Of a stretch of DNA of 64,000 nucleotides, positions 22,957 through 34,486 are shown in pieces. The notes under the pieces were generated by a model. The model made no database searches and was not told the origin of the DNA. It saw only the letters and a program-made list of their open reading frames with translations. Within the stretch, counting starts at the first letter, position 1; each line of letters begins with the position of its first letter. Source of the DNA: Tuctoria greenei (Eukaryota; Streptophyta; Magnoliopsida; Poales; Poaceae). The position numbers were made by a program, and so were the translations under genes. The stretch lies in NCBI GenBank assembly GCA_036927565.1, contig JAYESD010000004.1, positions 72,433,427 through 72,497,426 of the forward strand. Reading direction: 5' to 3'.

Positions 22957-25889
22957 TTGGGTCATCCTTGGGAATTTGATACAGATGCCATTCATCATGG
23001 TAGAACTAATAAATATACTCTCATGCATAAGGGAATGAAAATCACTTTGCTCCCTATGACTCCTGCTGAAATTGTGCATTTTAAGAAGAGTAAAATCCGT
23101 GATGGCAAAGCAAAAAAACTAGAATCCGAAAACCAGCAATTCATTAATTTAAAATCGCCATCGTTGCTCCCAACTAAATCCGACCTTGCTGATTTATTCA
23201 ATGCTAAGAGGATGTGCTATGCTTTAGTATACAAAGAAGCCATGTTTTCACTTCATGAATTGTCTATTGCATTGCCCCCTGCTGTTGGTAACCTTTTGCA
23301 AGAGTTTGAGGATGTGTTTCCCTCCGAGATACCCCTTGGTTTACCAGCGATGAGAGGCATTGAACACAAGATCGATTTGATACCAGGAGCAAGTTTGCCA
23401 AATCGTGCAGCATACAGGGTGAATCCAGAGGAAACTAAGGAAATTCAGCGACAAGTCCAAGATCTTTTGGATTGCGGGTACATTCGTGAAAGACTTAGCC
23501 CTTGTTCCATTCCTATCCTTTTGGTTCCTAAGAAAGATGGTAGTTGGCGCATGTGTGTTGATTGTTGAGCGATTAATAACATCACCATTCGATATCGTTA
23601 TCTTATTCCTCGCTTAGATGGCATGCTTGATGAATTGAGTGGTGCTATCATCTTCACAAAAATTGACTTGCGTAGTGGTTAACACCAAATTAGAATGGCA
23701 CTAGGAGATGAATGGAAAACTGCATTTAAAACCAAGTTTGGACTTTATGAGTGGTTAGTCATGCCTTTTGGTTTAACTAATGCACCCAACACCTTTATGC
23801 GTTTAATGAACGAGGTTTTACGTGCTTTCATTGGACAATTTGTGGTGGTTTACTTCGATGATATCCTCATTTACAGCAAGTCATATGATGAACATCTTCA
23901 TCATTTACGTGCTGTTTTTACTATTTTTAGAGATGCACGTTTGTTTGGTAACCACGAAAAGTGCGTCTTTTGCACCAATCGAGTCTCGTTTCTTGGCTAT
24001 GTCATTTCCTCGTAGGGAATTGAGATGGATGAGGAAAAAATTGAAGCAATCACCAGCTGGCCAGCCCCAACAACCATCACGCAGGTTGGTAGATTTCTTG
24101 GTCTTGAAGGTTTTTATCGGCGTTTTGTGCGGGGTTTCAGGACCATTGCAGCACCTCTACATGAGCTAACGAAGAAGGGAGTGCCATTTCGATGGGGCGA
24201 ACATCAGCAACAAGCTTTTGATGCTCTCAAATCGAAGCTCACACAAGCACCATTGCTACAACTTCCTGATTTTGACAAGAGCTTTGAGCTAGAATGCGAT
24301 GCAAGCGTCATTGGTATTGGAGGCGCTCTCATCCAAGGAGGTAAACCTGTTGCTTTATTTAGTGAAAAACTTCATGGTCCTTCTCTGAATTATTCCACTT
24401 ATGATAAGGAATTGTATGCCTTAGTGCGAGTATTACAAACTTGGCAACATTATCTTTGGTCTAAGGAGTTTGTCATACATTCCGATCATGAATCATTAAA
24501 GTATCTTAAGTGTCAAACCAATCTGAATAAACGACATGTAAGTTGTATTGAGTTCATAGATTCGTTTCCATACATCATTAAGCATAATAAAGGGAAGGAA
24601 AATGTCATTGCCGATGCATTACCTAGGCGTTATACCATGCTGTCCCAACTTGATCATAAAATCTTTGGTTTGGAAACAATAAAAGCATTATATCCTACTG
24701 ATTTGGACTTCAAATATGCTTTTGAAAACTTTGAGAAGGAAGAACTTGGAATAAATATGTGGTGCAAGAGGGTCTCCTCTATCGTGCTAACAAGCTATGC
24801 GTTCCAGCTAGCTCCGTTCGTTTATTACTTTTGCAGGAAACACATGGAGGAGGTTTGATGGGACATTTTGGAGTGAAAAAAACTGAAGACGTGCTGTCCA
24901 CACACTTCTTTTGGTCAAAGATGAGGCGTGATGTCGAGCGCTACGTGTCACGATGCACTACTTGCAATAAAGCTAAGTCTCGCCTTAACCCACGTGGTCT
25001 TTATATGCCTCTTCCTGTTCCTAGTGTACCTTGGGAGGATATTTCTATGGACTTTGTTTTGGGATTGCCTAGGACTAAGAGGGGGAGGGATAGTATTTTT
25101 GTAGTTGTTGATCGTTTCTCCAAAATGGCACCTTTTATACCTTGTCATAAGAATGATAATGCCTCACACATTGCTAATTTATTTATGACGGAAATTGTTT
25201 GTTTACATGGTGTGACAAATACCATTGTTTCTGATCGTGATTCAAAAATTTTAAGTCATTTTTGGAGAACTTTGTGGTATAAATTGAGAACCAAGTTGCT
25301 GTTTTCAACTACATGTCACCCACAAACGGATAGACAAACCGAGGTAGTTAATCGTACTTTATCTACTATGTTGCGGGCTGTCTTGAAAACAAATTTGAAG
25401 ATGTGGGAGGAGTGTTTACCATATATAGAATTTTCTTACAACAGATCCGTTCACTCCACAACAAAGGTAAGTTTGTTTCACGTAGTGTATGGTTTCAATC
25501 CCCGTGCTCCTATTGATTTACTACCTTTGCCTCCGTCTGAAACTAGAAATTTGGATGCTACACAACGATCTGAATTCATTCTTAAGATGCATGAAACTAC
25601 AAAGAAAAATATTGAAATGATGAATGAGAAGTATAGGATTGAAGGTAGTAAAGGTAGAAAGAAAGTAAAACTTGAACTGGGTGATTTGGTGTGGTTACAT
25701 TTGAGAAAAGGGCGATTCCCCGACTTGAGAAAATCTAAACTTATGCCACGAGCTTCTGGTCCTTTTGAGATTGTTGAAAAGATTAATGATAATGCATATA
25801 AGCTTGAATTGCCTCCCGATTTAGGGGTTAGTCCTACATTTAACATTTTAGATTTGCGACCGTACTTGGGAGAAGAAGATGAACTTTAG
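22957..25889 (+). pseudogene. pol: pol (RT, RNase H, integrase) of the CRM-like element, with stops
   Basis: The polymerase continues in the frame of gag. RT fingers end in VPKKDGSWRMCVD before a stop at 23566-23568. Further stops are at 23680-23682 and 24016-24018. The catalytic box YFDDILIYS is intact at 23851-23877. RNase H follows (LECDASVIGIGGALIQ, LYALVRVLQTWQHYL). Near 24750 the frame shifts to 24759-25889. There integrase shows the His/Cys zinc site (C-TTCN), the catalytic region (WEDISMDFVLGLP, VSDRD, TDRQTEVVNR) and the C-terminal SGPFEIVEKIND-AYKLELP fold. It ends GEEDEL 34 bases before the 3' LTR. No separate chromodomain was recognised. Confidence 0.88.
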
Positions 25890-25919
25890 TCAAGTAAGAC
25901 TCCAATTCAAGAGGGGGGA

Positions 25920-26578
25920 TGATGAGGACATCACAACAACGGAGACACACATTGAAAAGCAAGGACCAATCACAAGAGCACGATCACGGTTAATAAATAA
26001 GCAGGTGAATTCGCTCCTAACTTCTTTTGCATGTGAGTTTGAGAATAGATTGCTATGTGATGATTTAATTGTTATTAGGAATAATGGAGAAGATCAACAA
26101 GTGAAGGAAAGAGGCCTTTGGAGCATGGAGAACAAGCTGGGACGTCCACAAGTTGATGGAAACAGTTTACAACTCGGACTCGAGTTCAACTCGGAGTCCA
26201 AGAGCAGTCCACCTTAAAATGGACGCTCACGAGGCATACAGACTCCGTTTTTGACGTTCTACATATGAACGGAAAGAGGATAAGATAGAATTTCCAATGA
26301 TTCTGGTCCCACCTCAAAATTCCTCCGGAGTCATTGGGAATCATCGAAACAATTCGAGTCCAGATTTCTGTCCAGTGCTGCGCCCCCGAATCGGGCCTTT
26401 GGGCCTTTTATCCCGTATGAGTCCATTAGGGATGCGTCTAATCGTGTTTTGGCCGAACCCTAGCCTTTAAATACTACATCCATCGGTCATATTCGGTGGG
26501 TTTTTCTTAGAATAACAATTTCGCCGTTCTACGGTTTGTGAGACCCCAACTTCTCAATTTCAGATCGTGTCTTCTACG
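25920..26578 (+). repeat. 3' LTR of the CRM-like element, truncated at 26578
   Basis: Begins TGATGAGGACATC after the polypurine tract AAGAGGGGGGA (25909-25919) and follows the 5' LTR closely up to GTGTCTTCTACG. After that it switches to unrelated sequence. The missing part corresponds to about 19919-20119. An open frame continues from pol into this LTR and encodes GPITRARSRLINKQVN, a tail typical of this kind of element. Confidence 0.8.
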
Positions 26579-26617
26579 TGTGTCATCTAAACATGTTCTT
26601 GGCCTTCTGGTTATAAA

Positions 26618-27043
26618 GAGTAAAGTGAATCAATGGTCTCTGAACTTATCTGGATGTGTCATCTAGGTCCATAAATTTTTAAAGTGCATATTTGGGTCTA
26701 TAAACTTGTTAAAATGTATCATCTGAGTTCAAAATACTGAAAATACCCCTATGTCTCTTAACATAACTAATATCTGAGCAATATTTTTCATATTTGTTCT
26801 CTCACCAAATCTTTGTTATCATAATTCATATCGGAGCCTAAAAAAATCTGATTTGGAAAGATAACAAATACAAAAATAATGCTCAAGTATTAGTTATGTT
26901 TAATAGATATAGGGGTATTTTTGGTATTTTGGACTCTAATGACACATTTTAATAAGTTTATGGACCCAAATATATACTTTAAAAGTTTGTGGACCTAGTT
27001 GACACACCCAAACAAGTTTAGTGACCATTGATGCACTTTACTC
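26618..27043. mobile_element. MITE with 9-bp target duplication (Mutator-like)
   Basis: 426 bp flanked by perfect direct repeats GGTTATAAA at 26609-26617 and 27044-27052. The ends are inverted repeats, GAGTAAAGTG... against ...CACTTTACTC, extending imperfectly inward (GGTCTCTGAACTT against AAGTTTAGTGACC). No coding capacity. A 9-bp target duplication points to the Mutator superfamily. It sits 40 bases beyond the truncated gypsy LTR. Confidence 0.8.
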
Positions 27044-27289
27044 GGTTATAAATGTGATAAGACTAGTTCGAAAGTAATGTACACATATTCTTTCATTTTG
27101 CTATGATATAGCGCCACTGCGGCATGAAGAAAACAGTCCCATGACACCTGGTCTCTTATTTTCAAAGCATAGAGGGTCTAGCCCTCAAGTGTACGAGACA
27201 AGTTCCGTATGATTATTTTTTGTGCCAAGTCGTCATCTTTAGCTTCTGAAGCTCCTTTAGATATTACAACTATAGCAACGACTAAAATA

Positions 27290-27448
27290 CAATCTGTGTT
27301 ATAATGCATTCCTATCTATTGGATTTGCATCCTATGATTATCTATTTTTTTACTTAACCTCTCCATCTGAGTGCGTCAGGTGGAGGGTGTTAAGTAAAAA
27401 ATACAACAACCATATGATACATATTCAATAGATGGGAGTCACAGATTG
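27290..27448. mobile_element. Small inverted-repeat element (MITE candidate)
   Basis: About 160 bp whose two halves are reverse complements: CAATCTGTG at the left end, CACAGATTG at the right end, with arms that pair through CCATCTATTG(G/A)AT and TTACTTAAC near the centre. Both ends adjoin TA, compatible with a Tc1/mariner-type TA duplication. The loop holds a short GC-rich segment. Confidence 0.5.
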
Positions 27449-29290
27449 TAAGATTGCACCATAACTCGGATTGCATTCTAGTCATTTCCTATACCTATAC
27501 CCAATTGAAAGGCTTCAAAAAGAAAAATCTTCCAAACCTCTTTTGATTTCTTACAATTGTTTAGGACATAACAAGTTAGTTTGTTTGCCTCGCTTGCTAA
27601 CAAAGCAGATATTTATAGTTGAACTTGGACCTGTAGATAAGAATTATCTTGTGGATTTTACCAACTATATGAATATGTGCCCGTAGGTCCCGGTGGAAAT
27701 GAATTGCAGACAAAATTTCATAATATTAAATGTAAGTACTCTACAGAGGAATTGACAAACCTGGGATGCACCTACCAAAAATATAGAAGGACAACATATC
27801 GCATGTTGGTCTATGAAGTCCGATCCACTATCATGTGTTTAACCATCCAATTATCATTGTCTTATTCTACACAATAGGTTGTGAATGTCTACATTTGTTT
27901 GCTTATAATGAATTGATCATAAACTACTTGGAGAGAAAGGTTGGGACTCTAGGCACCATCAACGTTGAAGCCTGCGCGCGATCGATTGTCCTTGACCACC
28001 GCATACGCCTCCCTTACTATTTCTATGTCGTGGGCAACCTCCTTCAACGGGTCAAACCCTAAACGCTCTACGAAATATCATGTTGAGGATCACTCCCCCA
28101 AAATATATAAATTAAAAAATAAACTTATATTAATAATTCTTCCATTCAAAAATTGCAAAAGTGATCCACCTGTTGTCCCTCTCTAGGATGACATTCGATG
28201 TGGCATGCCACGCCAGCCAAATGTCATCCACGACATGAACGACGGTGCCCAGTGTGGCAGCTCGGGCGTATGTGCCGCACTTTTTCAGCACCACGTCATG
28301 ACCCAGACGAGATTCACCCATGATACCTTCATCCCCACTGTCGATGATGGTCCTACGCAGTGGATACCACTGTACAAAGGTTGTTTGTCCATGCCCCGCC
28401 CGTGATTCACTCACCGTCGGCCTCGCCCGTGACTCACTCTCACTCTCCCTAGCCTCGTGCCACCCTCGCCCTTGCAATTGCCCCACCTCGCCCTGATTCG
28501 CCATCGGCCTCCGTCATCGTCTGCTAGCTCTGTGCCCGTCGTCCTGACCTTCGCCTTTGACGTCCACTATCGTGGCCTCAGCATCCTTGCCGCCGGCCTC
28601 GCTTGGCTTTGTGCCACCCTCTCCTCACCTTGTGGCCGTCTGCTAGCTCTCGCATAGTGAAGGTAAGATTGACTAGGGATATTTGTAGGTTAATTGTTGT
28701 ATTTTGTTTGTTGTATCATTTAATTTGTAGTATTGTTATTTTGTATTATATTTTGATAATTATGGTAATTATTATATTTTAGTTTGTAGTTAATTTATTA
28801 GGATCATAATGTTATATAATTTATTAGGATGTTAGTTAATCAATGTTAAGAATAATATTATCTAAAGTGAATGTTGATTTGTAATGTTAATAATAATATT
28901 ATGTGCTGTTAATGTTGATATGAGAATGATATAATTTTTTTGTATTGGTAACTATATTACTCTCTGGAATTGTTGACAAAATAAAAATTAATATTGTAAT
29001 AGGTTTTGTTTAAATTTATAGCTATGGGAAGCTAGTGTTTGAAATTTTTTTGTGGGGATGGATAGATTGTGGATGGTCCAAATGTCGTTGATATTTCTGG
29101 ATTTAGCTCTTGTGGAAGGAGAATAACCAGGGCAAATGAGAGGACTTTTAGTGCTGTGGAAAAGTGGTTGACGAAAACCTTTAATCTTGATGCACAACAA
29201 TACCACACTATGAGAAAATTACTCTATTGCAACAATGTCATATCGTTGAAATATGGCCAAATTTGTGACCGTATCATGTAATTGCTACAG
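27449..29290. other. Unassigned stretch without a recognised gene
   Basis: Short open frames at 27471-28062 and 29069-29281 carry no motif I recognise and have no convincing start or splice context. 28190-28670 is GC-rich and includes the inverted pair GATGACATT / AATGTCAT near 28188-28230 and a repeated GTCTGCTAGCTCT. 28680-28990 is AT-rich. It could be a degraded transposon or a gene fragment. Confidence 0.3.
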
Positions 29291-29990
29291 CACTACTTTC
29301 ATTGGCAGCCCTTAAAAGTAGTCGCGGGGTAAAAGGATTGGGCAACATAATTTTTTTTGTTGCGATACCTATGTTTATTGCAATGAAATAAAGAGTTGCA
29401 AAAAATAACGGTTGCAAACATAAAATCTGTGGCAATAATCCGTATTACCACACACTTAGGCTTTGCATCAGGAAATATTTGCATCCAACCATCATTTTAG
29501 CAATTGGGCTCTATTACCATGCAAATTATTTTGTGGCAATAGGCCTTATAGCAACGCATAATATTTTATTGCATTAGGACCTATTACTACACACATTGTT
29601 TCACTTCAGTAGGCACTATTGCCATACAAATTGTTTCATTGCCGCAAGCATTGATGCCATGAAAATTGTTTCGTTGCGGCAGACTCTATTGCTATGCATA
29701 ATGTTTCGTGGTTGTAGGCTCTACTGCAACACACAAAGTTCCGTGGTAACAAGACCTATTGCCACGTACACAAATTATTTTGTGGCTGTATGTTCAATGG
29801 CAACACATAAATAATTTGTTGCAGTAGGTCCTATTGCTGCGAGCAAATATTTTGTGGCAATAATTGTTTTTGAAACAAAAATTAATTCGTGGAAAGCAAT
29901 TACGTTGCAACAATTTTTTTTTTGCAATTAGCTCTTGTAGCTTCAAACGGTGTATGTGGCAAATGGTTATATTGCAATGAATGACATCAT
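29291..29990. repeat. Degenerate tandem array, period about 35 bp (CACTA-type subterminal array?)
   Basis: Repeated units of roughly TTTCGTTGCAGTAGGCCCTA followed by TTGCCACGCACAAA recur with strong divergence between about 29380 and 29880. The array is preceded by CACTACTTTCATTGG at 29291, which has the form of a CACTA terminus. The GTGGCAATAG core is shared with the array at 60140-61480. No matching opposite terminus was found, so it may be one end of a truncated CACTA element. Confidence 0.45.
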
Positions 29991-29999
29991 GACAATTGA

Positions 30000-30345
30000 A
30001 GCTTACAAAAATAACCTACTAGATCCTTAGACCTGAGATCGCCATTATCTCTCACTATGTGTAGTTGTGCATTTTTAGGCTTTCAAACACTACTCTGTAA
30101 CAGGATAGTCATAGAAGTAGTATTCGACTGCATAATGAAATATTGGATGGGATTGAGAGGATCAAGATGGGATTTACCATTCCTAAATTACAAGAAATAT
30201 ATCTCTAGTCCCTCGAGATATTTGGATTGGAAAGTGCATGACTATGCCAAAGATGATTAAAGAGTTAATCATGGTGACTAAAAGTTAGTCATAGATTGAT
30301 TCACTGTTTAATCGAGTGAATGGTTGAGCTATCACAATGAAACAT
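30000..30345 (+). repeat. Copia LTR-like fragment, left part
   Basis: Sequence such as CTTAGACCTGAGATCGCCAT, GTAACAGGATAGTCATAGAAG and GGGATTGAGAGGATCAAGAT resembles the non-coding region of grass Angela/BARE-type copia elements. It is interrupted at 30345 by a Sirevirus solo LTR and appears to continue at 31891. Confidence 0.4.
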
Positions 30346-31890
30346 TGAAAGTGCATCTAGGCACACCCTTGTGGATTTTGGACGATTGATGACAAACAAG
30401 TGAGATTCTAATAAAATTTGTTGAGTTGAGAGCATGTTTCGGAGAATAAAACTAAAGGTGTAAAAATATGAAAAATAAGGATCAAGAAGGGAAGAGCACA
30501 AGTGAAAAAAGATGCAAAAAAAATAGTCTGAAATATATAGGGGGTGTGTGAGAGACACCCCCCCCCCCCCGCCCAATAGCTAAAGTACCCTTGCTGAGAG
30601 ATTCAGGGCAAAAACATAATTGAAAACACAGCCAAGCACCAGACTACTTCGATAATGGGCGGACTAGTTCGATTCCTCCCTAAATGGAAAACTGACTAGT
30701 CCCATATTGTCCGGACGAGACTGATGTATCTCTAGTGCTCAATCGGACAAGTCCACATGTGCAGACTAGTCCTTCCCTTCACATTTCACATGCATTAGAC
30801 TAGTCCGATATTGGCCGAACTAGTCTGATATCTCTCTGGTGAACAAGCAGACAAGTCCTCAACACCAGTTTAGTCCTTTATCCTTCATATTTCACCAGCA
30901 TCGGACTAGTCCGATTTCTCTCTGGACACAAAATGGACTAGTTCGATCCTCTGCGGACTAGTCCAGTACACTTATGCAAATTAGGGTTTCATAGTGTGCT
31001 GTACAACTTCACATATATCACACACAACACACCGTACTAGTCCGGTGTTTGGTATGGACTAGTCCGGTGTTCCTTAACGGACTAGTCTGGGCATCTGCAT
31101 CCAAATGGTAACGTTTCAAGATATCTATAAATAAGATATCCGCGATTCTATATCCGAAAAACTAAGAACCATAGTGTTGTCACACCTCCCAAGAGCACAA
31201 AAACACTCATCTCCACACTTCGAAGGCCATAAAAGTTGAACCTTTTGGGATTTGAGATTTGGGAAAGAGAGAGCAACATTCTACATGATCTTGATCTCTT
31301 GGGTTTGATCCCTCTTACACTCTTGCTGATTCTTGTACATCTTTTGAGTGTGTTTGATCAATTCACTTGCTATAAACTTTTGGGAGCCCTCAGCTTGTGA
31401 GGTAGACCCATATACTTGGTGATTACCCACTTGATAGTGGAGATCAAGTCAACCTTCGTAGTGACTCAACAAGGAAACAGTTGGCTGAGACCCGACTCTG
31501 TGTGAGCTTCTCAACGAGGACATAGATCCCTTGTGTAAGATTGAACCTTGGTAAAAATCATCGTGTCTTGTGCCTCTTGTTCATTTCTTTCATATCCATA
31601 ACTAGCTAGGACCCAAATTAATCATTCTCCTATTTGGCATTAATTTTTCAATCCTCTTGAAATTTGCAATCATATACACTTGTCAATTAAATTAAAGTAT
31701 TTTACATATTCCGCTGCATTACAACTCCGAGAAAATACAAAAAGATTTAAATTTTTGTAAGTACTACGTTAACATCGGACTAGTCCGTACCAAACACCGG
31801 ACTAGTCCGGCCCCTCCTGTATTTGACAAAATTGTTTAGTGTTTCAGGAAAAAGTTTCAAAGGCCTATCACCCTCCTTTAGGCCACATTC
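30346..31890 (+). repeat. Sirevirus solo LTR rich in GGACTAGTCCG palindromes
   Basis: Begins TGAAAGTGCATCTAGGCA and ends TTTAGGCCACATTCA, as do the Sirevirus LTRs at 36419-37823 and 50299-51709. It has about 1.55 kb, a TATA box (CTATAAATAAG near 31124) and at least a dozen GGACTAGTCC-type motifs (30645-31090 and 31774-31810). No internal domain follows. The flanks AACAT (left) and CGCAA (right) do not match, so either a target duplication has decayed or the LTR formed by recombination between two elements. A 13-C run lies at 30558-30570. Confidence 0.8.
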
Positions 31891-32760
31891 ACGCAATACC
31901 TTGCGTTGAGTTTTACTGGTATCGTGTGGCAAAGGAAATAGCGTGTGAATATATCCAGGTTGAATCGATATGATATTTATGTACATTCAAGAGCCAGTAT
32001 GTCCTGCTAGGTACCCTGTTAACGTGTGGTTCGGAAATGATTTCAGTTCACGGTCATTTGCACATGAACCTATAATGGGTCACATACTTATGGTTGTTGG
32101 AATATTGAAAATTCTTGCCTATATGATTGTCTCTAGTGCAAGTGAGAGATTGTTAATGATATGTCCAAGAGGTAGTCATAACAATTCAGATTAAATGCCT
32201 AATGAATATTTGATCTATTAACGATTAGGATACCATTGGGCCTACGATCTCAAAGCCTATTAGTGCATCTTATAAATATGAGGAATAGGGTTACAAGCTG
32301 ATTACTCCACCACGTGAAAAACCTTGACGACATCGCTCACAAGCCATTCGTCAAATCCCCTACGGGGCGCACGGTGCTAGCACACCAACACTTGACGTTC
32401 CTATCCGTACGTGTGGACTCCGTGGAGGAGCTGCTGCTGCGCCGATCGGCTACGGCAATGTGAGGTTGCTGCTGTGGCAAGAATGAGGAGGAGATGATCG
32501 TGATCGCCTAGTTCCTCTACACCGACGCGTATCCACGATTGGATATTTTGCTTCGTGTCTAGTGGTAACGATCAGTGATCTCTTTACTCACATATTTCCT
32601 AGATGTGTGGTAGACTTGCTAGAGTAGCATATCTCTAAGACAGTAGATTTAGAAGGATGTCAAGTAGAACTCAGTTGATCTTTTTTATTTACTTTTCTTA
32701 TTATGTATGCAAAGATAGATAGGGTAAAAGTACTCGGTTTGGGTCAGACAATGAGCACCA
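31891..32760 (+). repeat. Copia fragment: 3' non-coding region and start of an LTR
   Basis: Non-coding sequence runs to AGTGAGAGAT at 32141-32150, a polypurine tract, followed by TGTTAATGATATGTCC at 32151, the form of a copia LTR start. A TATA-like CTTATAAATATGAGG lies at about 32270. The LTR end could not be placed; similarity to anything recognisable fades near 32560. Confidence 0.45.
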
Positions 32761-33139
32761 TTATCTTGATCCAGACCTAGCAGTTGTGCAGCGATGTTGT
32801 CTCAAATCCGTGATGTAGTTCAGAGTTTATTTTGTTTAACGATTGGTCATATACTGTATACGTGAATAGTATCCCACAGATATAATTAGTCCATAGAACT
32901 TTTTTTGAAGTAATCTGATTATGTTCCGTTGTATAAGATAATTTGTGCATATATAACATACTGAATTTACAATTTCTTGTGCATCGACCATACTGAAATT
33001 CACACTGCAACTTCCTTGGTGTTTTAATATAACTTTAGGATATCTTTTCTTAGTTCAAATGGAGTACAATTTAATTTTCCTTATACCCACGCAGCAACGC
33101 TGGGTTATTTGACACACTAGCAAAGTCGAGACAAACAAC
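32761..33139. other. Unassigned flank left of the CACTA element
   Basis: No gene, repeat or element boundary recognised. It ends in AAC (33137-33139), the left copy of the CACTA target duplication. Confidence 0.3.
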
Positions 33140-33420
33140 CACTGCTACAATAAGCTTCATCTCAGACGGCTCCAAACGTATTATTACACGCGGTTTTCAA
33201 AACCGCCTGAAATGAAGAGACTGTGACAATCTGCAATTTAACAGGCGGAAACTAAAACCGCCTATGATAATGGAGTTATCACAGGCTGTTCTTTACCTCT
33301 GACTAGCCACGGTGATATTATAATTTCACAGGCAGGTCTAGCCATAGTTAAAAAACCGTCTATGATAAAGTATAACCTATGCAGTACTACCTGCTGTTAT
33401 TTCTAATTTCTAGGTCAATT
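33140..33420. repeat. Left terminal inverted repeat and subterminal repeats of the CACTA element
   Basis: Starting at CACTGCTACAA, several short palindromic units of the type GCGGTTTTCAAAACCGCC and AACAGGCGG...AACCGCCTATGATAA follow to about 33375. In En/Spm elements subterminal repeats are bound by the TNPA-type protein, which makes this the likely binding region for the element's own transposase system. Confidence 0.75.
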
Positions 33421-34486
33421 TCATATGCACATTCACATACAGAAGATGACATTCACACAGTAGAAACATTATAATCTCACACTCATCATCGACACAAAAT
33501 CACCAAAAGGTCATCTCATATACATATGTACATGTTACACTTTCAATTAACATACAAGTCATCTCATATACATAACACCAAAAAGCATCATGTCAATTCA
33601 TAGTTTACAAGTTTTACTAAAGACTATTTCTATGGTCATACTCACAAAATTCTAGCACATCCGCTATTACACCTTCCTGATTGAACAACAACCCTCTTCT
33701 GTGGAAAATTTCGCGATGCATGAAGTGACACAGTTCACTCGCAATCTTGTCGGCTCCTCCACCAGGAATACTTCTAGAAACCGGCTATTCTTAGTTCACA
33801 TTATTCGTGTGCTACAATAAAACATATAACAAGGTTTAGAATGTGTTGGTTTGAGCTACCTCAAAGTATAGATCAAAGTGAGTATACAGGAATTTATTTG
33901 GTATTTTTGGAGCAGTTCTACTATGAGCAATTGAATTTTGAAGTTGGAATCAAAATCTAGAAATAATTTTTCTGGTAATATTGAACAACAGAGATAAATT
34001 TGAATCTGGGAATTTTATACAGGTGAAATGGCTATGAAGATTTTACAGGATGTGAGGAACACCTAACTTAGGTTCTGGTAAAATTTTGTGAATTTCTAGT
34101 GAAGGAATCTGCTGTGAAGTTCTATGAGTGTTTGAGGTAAATGAATTATACAAATAAGTATACAGGCTTTCATGGCAAACCACTTGCACTACTGGAAACT
34201 AGAGTTCAATACCCTTCTAACAAAATAATATAAGTATTGAAATACGCTAGTTACAATGAAAATAAAACTCAAAAGTAAGAAAATACAATATCAACATTAA
34301 AGATAACTTACATCCTCACGATTCACTCTATATTCACAGGTGGTCCGAAGATGCTCGCACACATAATACCCGCATAAGAAGCTCTCAGGGGGCTGCTTGG
34401 GACAATGATAATATGTTGATATATGCAATGCATCCTTATTAGGAGGGCTCTGACCGCTAAGTTGTTTTACGTAAAACCGCTAAGCC
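33421..34486. other. CACTA interior without a recognised coding segment
   Basis: AT-rich sequence with no supported gene. By position it would be the 3' flank of the minus-strand TNP1-type gene. Confidence 0.35.

Larger units (their letters stand above)
19260..26578 (+). mobile_element. Ty3/gypsy chromovirus-like element (resembles CRM/CRR), 3' LTR truncated
   Basis: LTRs starting TGATGAGGACATCAC at 19260 and 25920 flank a gag-protease-RT-RNase H-integrase set in the gypsy order. A primer site follows the 5' LTR and a polypurine tract AAGAGGGGGGA precedes the 3' LTR. The gag and the short pol tail ending GEEDEL just before the LTR, with a further open frame continuing into the LTR, resemble grass centromeric retrotransposons. 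This clade call is from memory of the family and is not certain. At least four in-frame stops and three frameshifts disable it. The 3' LTR lacks its last 200 bases or so, so no right target duplication can be tested. Confidence 0.85.

Noticed and set aside
28457..28657. GC-rich open frame resembling a plant first exon
   Set aside because: Low-complexity Pro/Ser/Ala composition, a repeated GTCTGCTAGCTCT block, and no downstream exon or splice pattern.
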